The translations under genes were made by a program, and so were the position numbers. A stretch of DNA of 64,000 nt from contig NZ_JARPUS010000016.1 of NCBI RefSeq assembly GCF_029537485.1, forward strand, positions 32,751 to 96,750, read 5' to 3'. The stretch comes from Pseudomonas sp. GOM6. Lineage in GTDB: Bacteria; Pseudomonadota; Gammaproteobacteria; Pseudomonadales; Pseudomonadaceae. Within the stretch, counting starts at the first letter, position 1; every line of letters starts with the position of its first letter. This document shows, in pieces, positions 8,753-16,550 of this stretch. The notes below the pieces were generated by a model that saw only the letters and a list, made by a program, of their open reading frames with translations, was not told the DNA's origin and searched no databases.

Positions 8753-9187
8753 ATGAGCCTGCACGGCCAATACGATGCGCAGAACATCTTCGCCAAGATC
8801 ATTCGTGGCGAGGCCCCCTGCTACAAGCTGTATGAGGACGACGACGTACTCGCTTTTCTCGACCTGTTTCCGCAGTCCTACGGCCATTGCCTGGTGATTC
8901 CGAAGAAGGCCGAGGCACGCAATATCCTGGAAATCGATGACGCCAATCTGGCCAAGTTGATGGCTGCCGTGCGCAAGGTCGCCCAGGCTGTGGTCGACGA
9001 ACTTCAACCTGCCGGTGTACAGGTGGCCCAGTTCAACGGCGCCCCGGCGGGGCAGACGGTGTTCCATATCCATGTGCACATCGTGCCGCGTTACGACGGC
9101 GAACAACTCGGCATCCACGCTGCCAAGCAGGGTGATGCCGAAGCGCTCAAGGCGTTGCAGGCGCGACTGGTCAAGCGTCTCGGCTGA
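8753..9187 (+). CDS. HIT family nucleotide-binding hydrolase
   Basis: A 144-residue histidine-triad protein. The triad is visible as His105-Ile-His107-Val-His109 in TVFHIHVHIVPR, and the N-terminal CYKLYEDDDVLAFLD and GHCLVIPKK segments are typical. HIT proteins hydrolyse nucleoside phosphoramidates or dinucleotides in the cytoplasm. Length and motifs are complete. The start ATG lies a few bases after GGAGCT. A strong intrinsic terminator follows. Confidence 0.93.
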   Translation: MSLHGQYDAQNIFAKIIRGEAPCYKLYEDDDVLAFLDLFPQSYGHCLVIPKKAEARNILEIDDANLAKLMAAVRKVAQAVVDELQPAGVQVAQFNGAPAGQTVFHIHVHIVPRYDGEQLGIHAAKQGDAEALKALQARLVKRLG

Positions 9188-9232
9188 TCACTTGCCCATG
9201 CCGCCAGGGGCGGACAGGGTCCGTCCGGCGAA

Positions 9233-9268
9233 AACGCCGCGCTCCTTTACCGGGCGCGGCGTTTTTTG
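9233..9268 (+). terminator. Rho-independent terminator after HIT gene
   Basis: A ten-base stem AACGCCGCGC pairs with GCGCGGCGTT across an 11-base loop and runs into a six-T tract. Confidence 0.9.
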
Positions 9269-9526
9269 TTGTCTACCAGCGGGCTGCCCTCATGGCTACG
9301 CGCCCATCTTGCCTGTGCTCATGGCGCGTCCGGCGGCTTGTGCACTCTGAGGCGCGCGGTACATCGCCATCAGCAGGCTGAAAATCCTGCCCGGAACGGT
9401 GGCTCTCGCTGGCATCGAGAGATGGCGTTACATCTGCGCGTCGAGCGATGCCTGGATCAAGGCTTGAGTGGCGGCGACTTAGCGCCAATACTGCATCGAC
9501 TCCACGCACGCCCAAGGAGGGCTCCC

Positions 9527-9964
9527 ATGCGTTCGTTCCTCGCTGTTCTTCCCCTGGTTGTTCTGGCTGGTTGCTCCTCGTTCCGCCCCGATCCCGAGAA
9601 CATCACTGAGGTGCCGGGCGACCGCCTGCTGGCCTATCAAGACGAATTCCAGAACGGTGGGCAACTGGTGGTGAATCGCGACATGGGCTTGATGGGCGGT
9701 GGCTGCTACGTGGCCATCGAGGTGGACCGCAAGCTTGCTGCGCGCATTGGCATGGCCGAGGTGGCCAGCTTCCAGGTGCCGGCCGGCACCCGGGTGCTGG
9801 GTCTGAAGATCGATCCACTGGACGATACCCTGTGCGGCATGGGTCGCCTGCACAAGGAGCTGGCGGTCAAGGTCGAGCCGGGCAGCGTGCAGTATTTCCA
9901 GGTGGTGAGTGAAAACACGGGCGGCTTCGATATTCGTCCGGATAACGCGCCGCCCCAGCGCTAG
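9527..9964 (+). CDS. Outer-membrane-type lipoprotein, unknown function
   Basis: A 145-residue lipoprotein with signal peptide MRSFLAVLPLVVLAGC; the lipobox is LAGC with Cys16 and the residues after it are Ser-Ser. The mature part has a compact beta-rich look (GGGCYVAIEVDRKLAARI, then VPAGTRVLGLKID and PGSVQYFQV), resembling small lipoproteins that bind or limit secreted proteins, but I do not recognise a named family. AAGGAGG lies eight bases before the ATG. It is followed 20 bp later by another secreted protein gene, so the two are probably co-transcribed. Confidence 0.8.
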   Translation: MRSFLAVLPLVVLAGCSSFRPDPENITEVPGDRLLAYQDEFQNGGQLVVNRDMGLMGGGCYVAIEVDRKLAARIGMAEVASFQVPAGTRVLGLKIDPLDDTLCGMGRLHKELAVKVEPGSVQYFQVVSENTGGFDIRPDNAPPQR

Positions 9965-9984
9965 GCCAACAAGAGGAAGGCTGC

Positions 9985-10287
9985 ATGGTTAAGTTCGCGC
10001 GTTTCCCGCTGGTTTTCGCGCTGCTAGGCAGCCTGTCCGCCCAGGCCGGCGAGTGGCCGCCGGAGGTTCGCCATACCTTCCGCCAAAGCTGTATCGACAG
10101 CGCCAGCCAGGCACTGGGCAAACAGCGGGCGCTGCTCTATTGCGAGTGCACCGTGGCGCGTATCGGCACTGACTTCACTACGGCGCAGATCGCCGAACTG
10201 GACAAGGCGCAACTGCCGGAGCCGCTGGTCAAGCGCTTGCAACAGGTTTCCCAGCAATGCCTGGGATCGTTGGGCGCTCAGCGATAG
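9985..10287 (+). CDS. Small secreted Cys-containing protein
   Basis: A 100-residue protein with a signal peptide ending near AQAGEW (residue 22). Four cysteines in the mature part (RQSCIDSA, YCECTV, QQCLG) could form two disulfides. Similar small periplasmic proteins occur throughout Pseudomonas without known function. The ribosome-binding site is AAGAGGAAG. Its 3' end overlaps the convergent binding-protein gene by ten bases. Confidence 0.75.
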   Translation: MVKFARFPLVFALLGSLSAQAGEWPPEVRHTFRQSCIDSASQALGKQRALLYCECTVARIGTDFTTAQIAELDKAQLPEPLVKRLQQVSQQCLGSLGAQR

Positions 10288-11000
10288 CGGGCGAGGATGG
10301 CGTCGAATTCGCCGTCCTGTTTCATCTGCACCATGGCCCTCAGCAGGCGTTGCGTAGGCACATCCGGTTCGTCGCGTACCAGGCAGGAAATCAGATCGGC
10401 GGCCAGCTCGCCAATCGGGCGCAGGCGCTTTGCCGGGGGCTGATTGCGGTTGAACCAGTCCAGTGTCAGCTGGTTGCTCACGGCAAAGCGGTAGCGGCCG
10501 GCGATGAGCTTTTCCAAAGCCAGTTCCTGGGTGCGGGCATCGTCGCGCTGAATCAGGCCGCTGGCGATTTGTGGCTCCAACGTAGGGTAGATAAAGCCCA
10601 GTACCGTGCCGATGCGCTCACCGCTGTGGCTGCCGGGCAGGGCCGTTTCGTCGTGGCGGGAGACCAGCAGATCGCGCTGCACCATGAACGGCAGGCTCCA
10701 GATGTATTGATGGTGGGACTCCTTGACCCAGTCCGGGTTGACGTAGCAACGCACATCAATTTCGCCGCGCAGCAGCACCTGCTGCACGCGTTGGCGCGGC
10801 AGCACCAGTTGCTGTGCCTGGCGGCCGATCTTCTCGGCCAGGCGCTGGTGCAGGTCGAACAGGATGCCGCCAGCGGCACGGCCCTGCTCGTAGCGCATCA
10901 TGGGCATGCCCCAGCTTTCGTTTACCGAAAAGCGTAGGGGGCGCTCGGCAGCGAAGCTCTGGTGGCAGAGCAGCAACAGGACGACAGCAATCAGGCGCAT
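10278..11000 (-). CDS. Orphan periplasmic solute-binding protein (SBP family 3)
   Basis: A 240-residue protein with a signal peptide (cleaved near SFA-AERP). The mature sequence has the SBP_bac_3 layout: LRFSVNESWGMPMM, GGILFDLHQRLAEKIG, and a second lobe starting at RIGTVLGFIYPTLE. No ABC permease or ATPase genes are near, so it may serve a sensory or stand-alone role like many short SBP3 proteins in Pseudomonas. Two similar orphan genes occur elsewhere in this window (33006-33734 and 49212-49937). Confidence 0.8.
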   Translation of the reverse strand: MRLIAVVLLLLCHQSFAAERPLRFSVNESWGMPMMRYEQGRAAGGILFDLHQRLAEKIGRQAQQLVLPRQRVQQVLLRGEIDVRCYVNPDWVKESHHQYIWSLPFMVQRDLLVSRHDETALPGSHSGERIGTVLGFIYPTLEPQIASGLIQRDDARTQELALEKLIAGRYRFAVSNQLTLDWFNRNQPPAKRLRPIGELAADLISCLVRDEPDVPTQRLLRAMVQMKQDGEFDAILARYR

Positions 11001-11067
11001 GCAATGACCGAACCGGATGGCGGCAAGGGTGATCGCAGCTTACCCAAGAATGGTGCTGGCCAGTTCA

Positions 11068-11982
11068 TTAACTGCGCCACAGCGGATTAGCGGCCATCAG
11101 TTCGCTGGCCCAGTCAGCGAAGGCACGCACCCGTGCCGAGAGATGGCGTGAGTAGGGGTAGACCAGACTCATGGTCATACTTTCCAGGCGCCATTCGGGT
11201 AGCAGCTCCACCAGTCGCCCTTCGGCCAAGGGTTGCTGCGCTTCTGCATGCGGCACGGTGACGAAACCCAGGCCGGCTTCGGCGGCGGCGATATAGGCGC
11301 CTCCGCTGTTGAAGCGCATGGCCGGTGTCTGTTCAAGGACGAAACGCTCCTCGCCGCGCTGCAAAATATTGGTCTTCTGCCGCCCGGTGGCGGGGTAGAC
11401 GAAGGCCAGGTAGCGCAGCGCAGCCAGGTCGCTCGGGTGCCGGGGCATGGGCTTGTCGGCCAGGTAGGCCGCCGAGGCGCAGAGGGTGAAATGCATCTGG
11501 CCTATGGGCTTGCACACCAGATCCGGGGTATGCACGGGGCCGCCGCGAATGGCGCAGTCCACGCTTTCCTGAACCAGGTCAACAACCCGCTCACTGCAAC
11601 CGACATCCAGGTTTACCTGTGGGTATCGGGCAACGAAGTCGGGCAAGGCAGGGATCACCAGAAAGCGGCCGACTGGTGTCGGCATTTCCACGCGTACGCG
11701 ACCGCGCGCCAGGCTGCGATGCTGCGCCATCGTGGTTTCCAGCTCATCGAGGTCATCGAGCACAACGCGGGCGCGTTCGTAATAGGCGGCGCCATCTGTG
11801 GTGGGAGAAACGCGGCGAGTGGTGCGGTGCAGCAGCTTGACTCCGAGCTGCACTTCCAACGCGGCAACCTGGCCGGACACCGTGGTTTTGGCCAGGCCCA
11901 GCGCCTCAGCTGCGCGGGTGAAGCTGCCAAGCTCAACGATGCGGCAGAAGGCGCGCATCGCTTCCAGGCGGTCTAAGGCCAT
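11068..11982 (-). CDS. LysR family transcriptional regulator
   Basis: A 304-residue LysR protein. The N-terminal winged helix-turn-helix is MRAFCRIVELGSFTRAAEALGLAKTTVSGQVAALE, and the C-terminal effector domain starts near residue 90. It is transcribed away from the AhpD-like gene, and the 113-bp gap between them is AT-rich, so that gene is the likely target. The effector is unknown. Motifs such as RVEMPTPVGRFLVIPALPDFVARYP place it in the large DmlR-like group. Confidence 0.9.
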   Translation of the reverse strand: MALDRLEAMRAFCRIVELGSFTRAAEALGLAKTTVSGQVAALEVQLGVKLLHRTTRRVSPTTDGAAYYERARVVLDDLDELETTMAQHRSLARGRVRVEMPTPVGRFLVIPALPDFVARYPQVNLDVGCSERVVDLVQESVDCAIRGGPVHTPDLVCKPIGQMHFTLCASAAYLADKPMPRHPSDLAALRYLAFVYPATGRQKTNILQRGEERFVLEQTPAMRFNSGGAYIAAAEAGLGFVTVPHAEAQQPLAEGRLVELLPEWRLESMTMSLVYPYSRHLSARVRAFADWASELMAANPLWRS

Positions 11983-12095
11983 TGTCCGTTTACTCGCATA
12001 ATGTTTGCGTGGCTGGATAATTTATCTGGATTTTTTCGAGCAATACAGTGGCGATCAATCCCGTTACGACATCGGACCACTTCGGAGGAATCGCC

Positions 12096-12542
12096 ATGAT
12101 GACCAGCCAGCGCAACAACTATCACCTGACCGCTCCGCATGTGTTCAAGGCTGTCTACGCCCTGGACCAGACACAGGCCGCCTTCACTCTGGAAACCTCG
12201 CTAGGCGAGCTGATCAAGGTACGTGCCTCGCAGCTCAACGGCTGCGCCCTGTGCCTGGACATGCACAGTGCCGAAGCGTTGAAGCATGGCGAGTCGGCGC
12301 GCCGCCTGTTGGCATTGGCAGCCTGGGAGGATGCGCCGTTCTTCAGCGAACGCGAGCGCGCCGCTCTGCTATGGACCGATAGCCTGACCCGCCTGCCCTC
12401 GCAGCACGTCTCGGACGCGCTGTACGACCAGGTGGCGGCGCATTTCAATGAGGTGGAAATGGCCGAGCTGACCTTGGCTATTGCCACCATCAACCTGTGG
12501 AACCGCTTCGGCGTCGGTTTTGCCATGCAGCCCACCCAATAA
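12096..12542 (+). CDS. Carboxymuconolactone decarboxylase / AhpD-like protein
   Basis: A 148-residue protein of the CMD/AhpD fold. The redox motif is Cys-Ala-Leu-Cys followed by an acidic residue and a His (NGCALCLDMHSAEALKHGE), as in AhpD-type alkylhydroperoxidase proteins. A second conserved segment is FSERERAALLWTDSLT. CGGAGGAA sits six bases before the ATG at 12096; an ATG one codon later is an equally possible start. It is divergent from the LysR gene, which probably controls it. Confidence 0.88.
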   Translation: MMTSQRNNYHLTAPHVFKAVYALDQTQAAFTLETSLGELIKVRASQLNGCALCLDMHSAEALKHGESARRLLALAAWEDAPFFSERERAALLWTDSLTRLPSQHVSDALYDQVAAHFNEVEMAELTLAIATINLWNRFGVGFAMQPTQ

Positions 12543-12565
12543 GGCATTGCCTGCGGGAGGTCGAT

Positions 12566-13078
12566 ATGTTGCGCGAGGTACTGATCGAGACGGCTCATCT
12601 GGATGAACACGCCCTGCGCCAGCACCTGGTGGTGCTGGTCGAGCAGGGTTGGCAACTGGAGGCTTGTGGACGGTGCTGGCCTGTCGCTGGGTACGCCGGC
12701 TGGACTTCTCAGCGGGTTAGCGGCAAGGCCAGGCCCATGGCGCCGAACAGCCCCCCGCAGCAGCGGTTAAAACCACGCCCGGCACGTTCCAGCCAGGGGC
12801 GGGTGCGCTGGGCAGTACGTGCCAGCAGGTACTCCACCAAGCCTTCGACTACGGCGAAGGTCGCCGCCATGATCGCGAACTGCAGCCACAGGCTGCGCCC
12901 CGGGTCGAGAAATTGCGGCAGGAAGGCGCCGAAGAACAGGATCACCTTGGGGTTGGATAACGCCGACAGCAGTCCCTGGCGGAACAACTGTACACCCGGG
13001 CGTGGCGCGGCCGACTGCAGTGGCGTGAGGTGCAGCGGTGGCGAGCGCCACAACTGGATACCGAGCCAGATCAGGTAG
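12566..13078 (+). CDS. Possible truncated small gene running into the lysE gene
   Basis: A frame begins at an ATG preceded by GGGAGG and reads plausibly for about 45 residues (ETAHLDEHALRQHLVVLVEQ, then WQLEACGR). It then continues antisense to the LysE exporter gene, where it loses protein character (PMAPNSPPQQRLKPRP). The likely reading is a short real gene or a gene whose 3' end was replaced; the stop at 13078 is not meaningful. It follows the AhpD-like gene by 23 bp. Confidence 0.25.
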   Translation: MLREVLIETAHLDEHALRQHLVVLVEQGWQLEACGRCWPVAGYAGWTSQRVSGKARPMAPNSPPQQRLKPRPARSSQGRVRWAVRASRYSTKPSTTAKVAAMIANCSHRLRPGSRNCGRKAPKNRITLGLDNADSSPWRNNCTPGRGAADCSGVRCSGGERHNWIPSQIR

Positions 13079-13320
13079 GCGGCGCCGACCCATTTGAGAA
13101 TCAGCAGGGCGTCGGCCGAGGCTTTGAGCAGGGCAGCCAGGCCGAACATCGACAGGGCCATCAGCAGGACGAAACCGAGCATGCCGCCGCTGACTGTCCA
13201 CAGGGTGCGGCGATGGCCGTAAAGCGCACCGTGGGTGAGGGCAAGCAGGCCGTTGGGGCCTGGCGTCAGCGACAGTCCGAAGACGGCAGTGAGATAGATC
13301 AGCCAGGTATGCAGGGCCAT
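12709..13320 (-). CDS. LysE/RhtB family amino-acid exporter
   Basis: A 203-residue inner-membrane protein with about six hydrophobic segments and the family signature near the N-terminus (LSLTPGPNGLLALTHGALYG), plus SNPKVILFFGAFLPQFL in the middle. LysE/RhtB proteins export amino acids or related metabolites. It is close to a second LysE-type gene on the same strand (13445-14080), but the two share only family-level similarity. Confidence 0.88.
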   Translation of the reverse strand: MALHTWLIYLTAVFGLSLTPGPNGLLALTHGALYGHRRTLWTVSGGMLGFVLLMALSMFGLAALLKASADALLILKWVGAAYLIWLGIQLWRSPPLHLTPLQSAAPRPGVQLFRQGLLSALSNPKVILFFGAFLPQFLDPGRSLWLQFAIMAATFAVVEGLVEYLLARTAQRTRPWLERAGRGFNRCCGGLFGAMGLALPLTR

Positions 13321-13391
13321 GGTGGTTGCCAGTCAGAAGAGCGAAGCGCAGACGCTAACCGATAGGCGACACCGCTCACAAGCGGCTATCC

Positions 13392-13427
13392 CGTAGGTTG
13401 GTGCTGAGCATCGCGAAGCCCAACACC
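13392..13427. repeat. Intergenic palindromic repeat (GTTGGTGCTGAGC... type)
   Basis: The sequence starts CGTAGGTTGGTGCTGAGC and ends GCGAAGCCCAACACC; GGTTGG/GTGTTGGG-like arms face each other around GCTGAGCATCGCGAAGC. It resembles a family of short repeats between Pseudomonas genes. It lies between the two lysE-type genes. Confidence 0.5.
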
Positions 13428-13444
13428 AAAACCCAACGCCACGA

Positions 13445-14080
13445 TCAAACCCGATCAGCTAAAGCCAGCTTGACGCCCAGCAGGGTGAACAATCCACCCG
13501 TGCAGCGCTCCAGCCAGAGTCCCACGCGGCGGCCGACCTGCAGGCGCTGCTGGGCAAAGGCGCTGGAGAGCGCCAACAGGTGGCACCAGAGCATGCCGTT
13601 GAGGTTGAAGATGGCGCCCAGCAGGAGAAAGGCCAGGGCCTTGTGTTCGGCGTCCGGGCTGATGAACTGGGGGACGAAGGCCATGAAGAACAGTGCCACC
13701 TTGGGGTTGAGCACGTTGGTCAGGAAACCCTGGGCGAAGATACGCCCGTACGGCAGAGCGGGTAGCGCGCTGGCGGGCTTCGCGGCCTCGTCACGTTTGG
13801 TCAGCAGCATGCTGATGCCGATGTACAGCAGGTAGGCCGCACCCACCAGCTTGACCACCATGAATGCCGTCGCCGAGGTGGCCAGCAGGGCGGACATGCC
13901 CAGGGCAGCGGCGACTATGTGCACGCAGGTGCCGGCGCCAATGCCCAGAGCCGCCGCCGAGCCTGCGCGCCAGCCCTGAGTGGCACTGCGGGCCATGATC
14001 AGTAATGAGTCGGGGCCGGGTGCGATGTTCAGCAGCAGGCCGGAAATGATGAAGAGCGCTAGGTCATGGGTGCCGAGCAT
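13445..14080 (-). CDS. LysE family translocator
   Basis: A 211-residue membrane protein with the LysE signature (LLLNIAPGPDSLLIMARSATQG) and LNPKVALFFMAFVPQFI. It has roughly six membrane segments and the usual length. It probably exports an amino acid or homoserine-lactone-like compound. The ATG at 14080 agrees with the family start. No regulator is adjacent on this side. Confidence 0.88.
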   Translation of the reverse strand: MLGTHDLALFIISGLLLNIAPGPDSLLIMARSATQGWRAGSAAALGIGAGTCVHIVAAALGMSALLATSATAFMVVKLVGAAYLLYIGISMLLTKRDEAAKPASALPALPYGRIFAQGFLTNVLNPKVALFFMAFVPQFISPDAEHKALAFLLLGAIFNLNGMLWCHLLALSSAFAQQRLQVGRRVGLWLERCTGGLFTLLGVKLALADRV

Positions 14081-14487
14081 GGCGGTTTCCTAGGGTGGCT
14101 GCGGGCGATTCTGCTATTTCCGGAATGATCGGTCAAAAATCGCATCGATTGACTATTCTGGGTCGTTAAAGGTGCACTCTGTTGAGCTTCTGGACGAGCT
14201 TTGACGATGATTAAGGATGTCGTCTCATTTGCCGATGATCCTGCTTTAAATATGTGTCTTCGCCTCTTTTGCGTGCATCTTCACAGGATCGCACAAGGGC
14301 CTGCCACCAGTCTGTTGTCATGCTGCTACGGCAGCGCAGGCCGGTCGGCTGTGGCACACTTCGCAGCCTACTGCAGAGTGCCTGCCCGGTTTCTTGCGCA
14401 CCTGCAACCGAATTCGCGCTTTGGCCCTGGCGCCGAGTGCCGTCGATCAGTCAGCCGCCTGCGGCGGTATAAAAAGAGGAATGTCCT
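14081..14487. other. 407-bp intergenic region upstream of the ketoacyl synthase/ECF block
   Basis: No convincing gene. The left 200 bp are relatively AT-rich and probably hold the promoter of the lysE-type gene and the forward promoter of the synthase gene. The right end contains AAAAAGAGGA, the ribosome-binding site for the GTG start at 14488. I see no TGTAAC...CGTCTA motif here, so the ECF factor is unlikely to start transcription from this region. Confidence 0.5.
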
Positions 14488-15612
14488 GTGCACAACGCCG
14501 TAATCAGTGGCACTGGTCTGTACACCCCGGCCAACAGCATCTCCAACGACGAACTGGTGGCTTCCTTCAATGCCTACGTGCAGCTGTTCAACAGCGAGAA
14601 CGCCGAGGCCATCGAGCGGGGCGAAGTCGAGGCGCTAAGCGAGTCGAGCAGCGCCTTTATCGAGAAGGCGTCCGGCATCAAGAGTCGCTATGTCACCGAC
14701 AAGGACGGCATTCTCGATCCGCGTCGCATGACCCCGCGTATCCCCGAGCGCTCCAACGACGAGTGGGGCATCCTCTGCGAGATGTCCGTCGCTGCGGCCA
14801 AGCAGGCTCTGGAGCGTGCCGGGCGCACCGTCGCCGATATCGACGGCGTGATTGTCGCCTGTTCCAACCTGCAGCGTGCCTACCCGGCCGTGGCCATCGA
14901 AGTGCAGGCGGCGCTGGGTATCGACGGCTGGGGCTACGACATGAACGTGGCCTGCTCTTCAGCCACCTTCGGCATCCAGGCCGCGACCAACGCCATCGCC
15001 ACCGGCCAGGCCCGCGCCGTACTGATGGTCAACCCGGAGATCTGCACCGGCCACCTCAACTTCCGTGACCGCGACAGCCACTTCATCTTCGGCGACGCGG
15101 CCACCGCGGTGATCATCGAGCGTGCCGACCAGGCCACCTCGAAGCACCAGTGGGACATCGTCGGCACCAAGCTGCTGACCCAGTTCTCCAACAACATCCG
15201 CAACAACTTCGGTTTCCTCAACCGCGCTGCGGAAGAGGGCATTGGCGCCAAGGACAAGCTGTTCGTTCAGGAAGGCCGCAAGGTGTTCAAGGACGTCTGC
15301 CCGATGGTCGCCGAGCTGATCGGCGCGCACCTGCAGGAGAATGAGCTGAACGTCGCCGACGTGAAGCGTTTCTGGCTGCACCAGGCCAACCTCAACATGA
15401 ACCTGCTGATCGCCCGCAAGCTGCTCGGCCGCGATGCCGAACCGCACGAAGCACCGGTAATCCTCGACACCTACGCCAACACCAGTTCGGCCGGCTCGGT
15501 GATCGCCTTCCACAAACACCAGGACGACCTGCCGGCCGGCACTGTGGGCGTGCTCAGCTCCTTTGGTGCCGGGTATTCCATCGGCAGTGTGATCCTGCGC
15601 CGCAAGGCCTGA
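14488..15612 (+). CDS. Beta-ketoacyl-ACP synthase III (PA3286-like)
   Basis: A 374-residue thiolase-fold enzyme that condenses an acyl starter with malonyl-ACP. The catalytic triad is visible: Cys156 in DMNVACSSATFG, His298 in WLHQANLNMN and Asn331 in YANTSSAGS. The C-terminal SSFGAGYSIGSV is typical. It is longer than E. coli FabH (317 residues) and very close to what I remember of P. aeruginosa PA3286, which takes acyl-CoA from beta-oxidation into fatty-acid synthesis. The start is GTG with AAGAGGA upstream. The ECF sigma gene begins ten bases after the stop, so the two may share a transcript. Confidence 0.9.
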   Translation: MHNAVISGTGLYTPANSISNDELVASFNAYVQLFNSENAEAIERGEVEALSESSSAFIEKASGIKSRYVTDKDGILDPRRMTPRIPERSNDEWGILCEMSVAAAKQALERAGRTVADIDGVIVACSNLQRAYPAVAIEVQAALGIDGWGYDMNVACSSATFGIQAATNAIATGQARAVLMVNPEICTGHLNFRDRDSHFIFGDAATAVIIERADQATSKHQWDIVGTKLLTQFSNNIRNNFGFLNRAAEEGIGAKDKLFVQEGRKVFKDVCPMVAELIGAHLQENELNVADVKRFWLHQANLNMNLLIARKLLGRDAEPHEAPVILDTYANTSSAGSVIAFHKHQDDLPAGTVGVLSSFGAGYSIGSVILRRKA

Positions 15613-15622
15613 CCGCCAAGGT

Positions 15623-16231
15623 ATGTCAGGCGCTGACGGGGAACTGCTCGCACGCCTGCTGGCCGGCGAGCAGCGGGCCTTCCGCGAGCTGGTGGCGACC
15701 TACCAGGGCGCCATGCGCGCGGTGGCCTACGCCATCGTCGGCAGTCGCAACGCCGACGAAGTGGTGCAGGACGCCTGGCTGGCCGTGGTGCGTAACCTGG
15801 AAGGTTTCCAGCAGCGCTCCAGTCTCAAGACCTGGTTGCTGACCATCACCGCCAATACCGCGAAGAGCCGGCTCAAGCAGCAGCGCCGTGAACCGCTACT
15901 GGATGACCTGCCGGCGCCCCATGGCACCGTGGGGGGCGAGCGCTTCGCCGAGGATGGCCACTGGCAGATGCCGCCCAGTCAGTGGGAGCAGGACACCCCC
16001 GAGGCCTTGCTGGCCGAAGGCGAGCTGCGCGAGTGCCTGGAGAAAACCATCGCCAGCCTGTCCGAGCTGCAGTCCAGTGTGCTGCTGTTGCGTGAGCGCC
16101 AGGGGCTGGAGTTGGAAGAGATCTGTAATCTTCTCGACATCTCGCTCTCCAATGTCCGGGTGCTTCTGCATCGCGCCCGACTCAAGGTATTTGCCACCCT
16201 GGAGCATTTCGAGGAGACCGGTCAATGTTGA
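15623..16231 (+). CDS. ECF-type RNA polymerase sigma factor
   Basis: A 202-residue sigma-70 family factor lacking regions 1 and 3. Region 2 spans about residues 12-75 (ADEVVQDAWLAVVRNLEGF, then LKTWLLTITANTAKSRLK). Region 4 is near residues 140-190 (SLSELQSSVLLLRERQGLELEEI, then ISLSNVRVLLHRARLKVF). The linker of about 50 residues is acidic and Pro-rich. It overlaps the anti-sigma gene by seven bases, the usual sign of a coupled sigma/anti-sigma pair. The metallophore precursor promoter downstream (TGTAAC-N16-CGTCTA) is its probable target. From memory this matches the order PA3286-PA3285 in P. aeruginosa. Confidence 0.93.
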   Translation: MSGADGELLARLLAGEQRAFRELVATYQGAMRAVAYAIVGSRNADEVVQDAWLAVVRNLEGFQQRSSLKTWLLTITANTAKSRLKQQRREPLLDDLPAPHGTVGGERFAEDGHWQMPPSQWEQDTPEALLAEGELRECLEKTIASLSELQSSVLLLRERQGLELEEICNLLDISLSNVRVLLHRARLKVFATLEHFEETGQC

Positions 16232-16455
16232 GCTGTAAGGAACTGGTGGCCCATTCCAGCGACTATCTCGACGGCCAGCTGCGCCTGCGCGAGCGCATCA
16301 GCGTGCGTGCCCACTTGGCACTGTGCAGCCACTGCCGGCGTTTCATCCGCCAGCTGAAGCTGAGCCAGGCCGTGCTGCGCAAACTGCCGGATCAGCAGAT
16401 TCCCGAGCTGGATGCCCTGGCCGAGCGCCTGGCGCAGCAGCAACGCCAGCGCTGA
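16225..16455 (+). CDS. Zinc-binding (ZAS-type) anti-sigma factor
   Basis: A 76-residue cytoplasmic protein with the His-x3-Cys-x2-Cys zinc motif of anti-sigma factors (His30, Cys34, Cys37 in RAHLALCSHCRRF). The N-terminal SDYLDGQL segment is like the one that contacts the sigma factor. It has no membrane segment, so sensing would be cytosolic, through zinc or thiol chemistry. The seven-base overlap with the sigma gene supports a stoichiometric pair. The C-terminal 30 residues are a Gln/Leu-rich helix. Confidence 0.88.
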   Translation: MLSCKELVAHSSDYLDGQLRLRERISVRAHLALCSHCRRFIRQLKLSQAVLRKLPDQQIPELDALAERLAQQQRQR

Positions 16456-16477
16456 TCGAAAAAAATTAAGCGCCTGC

Positions 16478-16505
16478 TGTAACGTCGCACAGCCTTCTCC
16501 GTCTA
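16478..16505 (+). promoter_or_regulatory. Predicted ECF-sigma promoter of the metallophore operon
   Basis: TGTAAC at 16478-16483 and CGTCTA at 16500-16505 are separated by exactly 16 bp. This is the classic architecture of ECF promoters (an AAC core at -35 and a CGTC-type -10). It sits 46 bp before the precursor start codon and directly behind the sigma/anti-sigma pair, so it is probably recognised by that factor. Confidence 0.8.
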
Positions 16506-16550
16506 GTGGGTAACGGGGCAATCAGGCCCCATGACCGACGGAGCAATCCT

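Noticed and set aside
14201..14503. 100-residue forward ORF before the ketoacyl synthase
   Set aside because: No ribosome-binding site, no family likeness, and it overlaps the real start at 14488.
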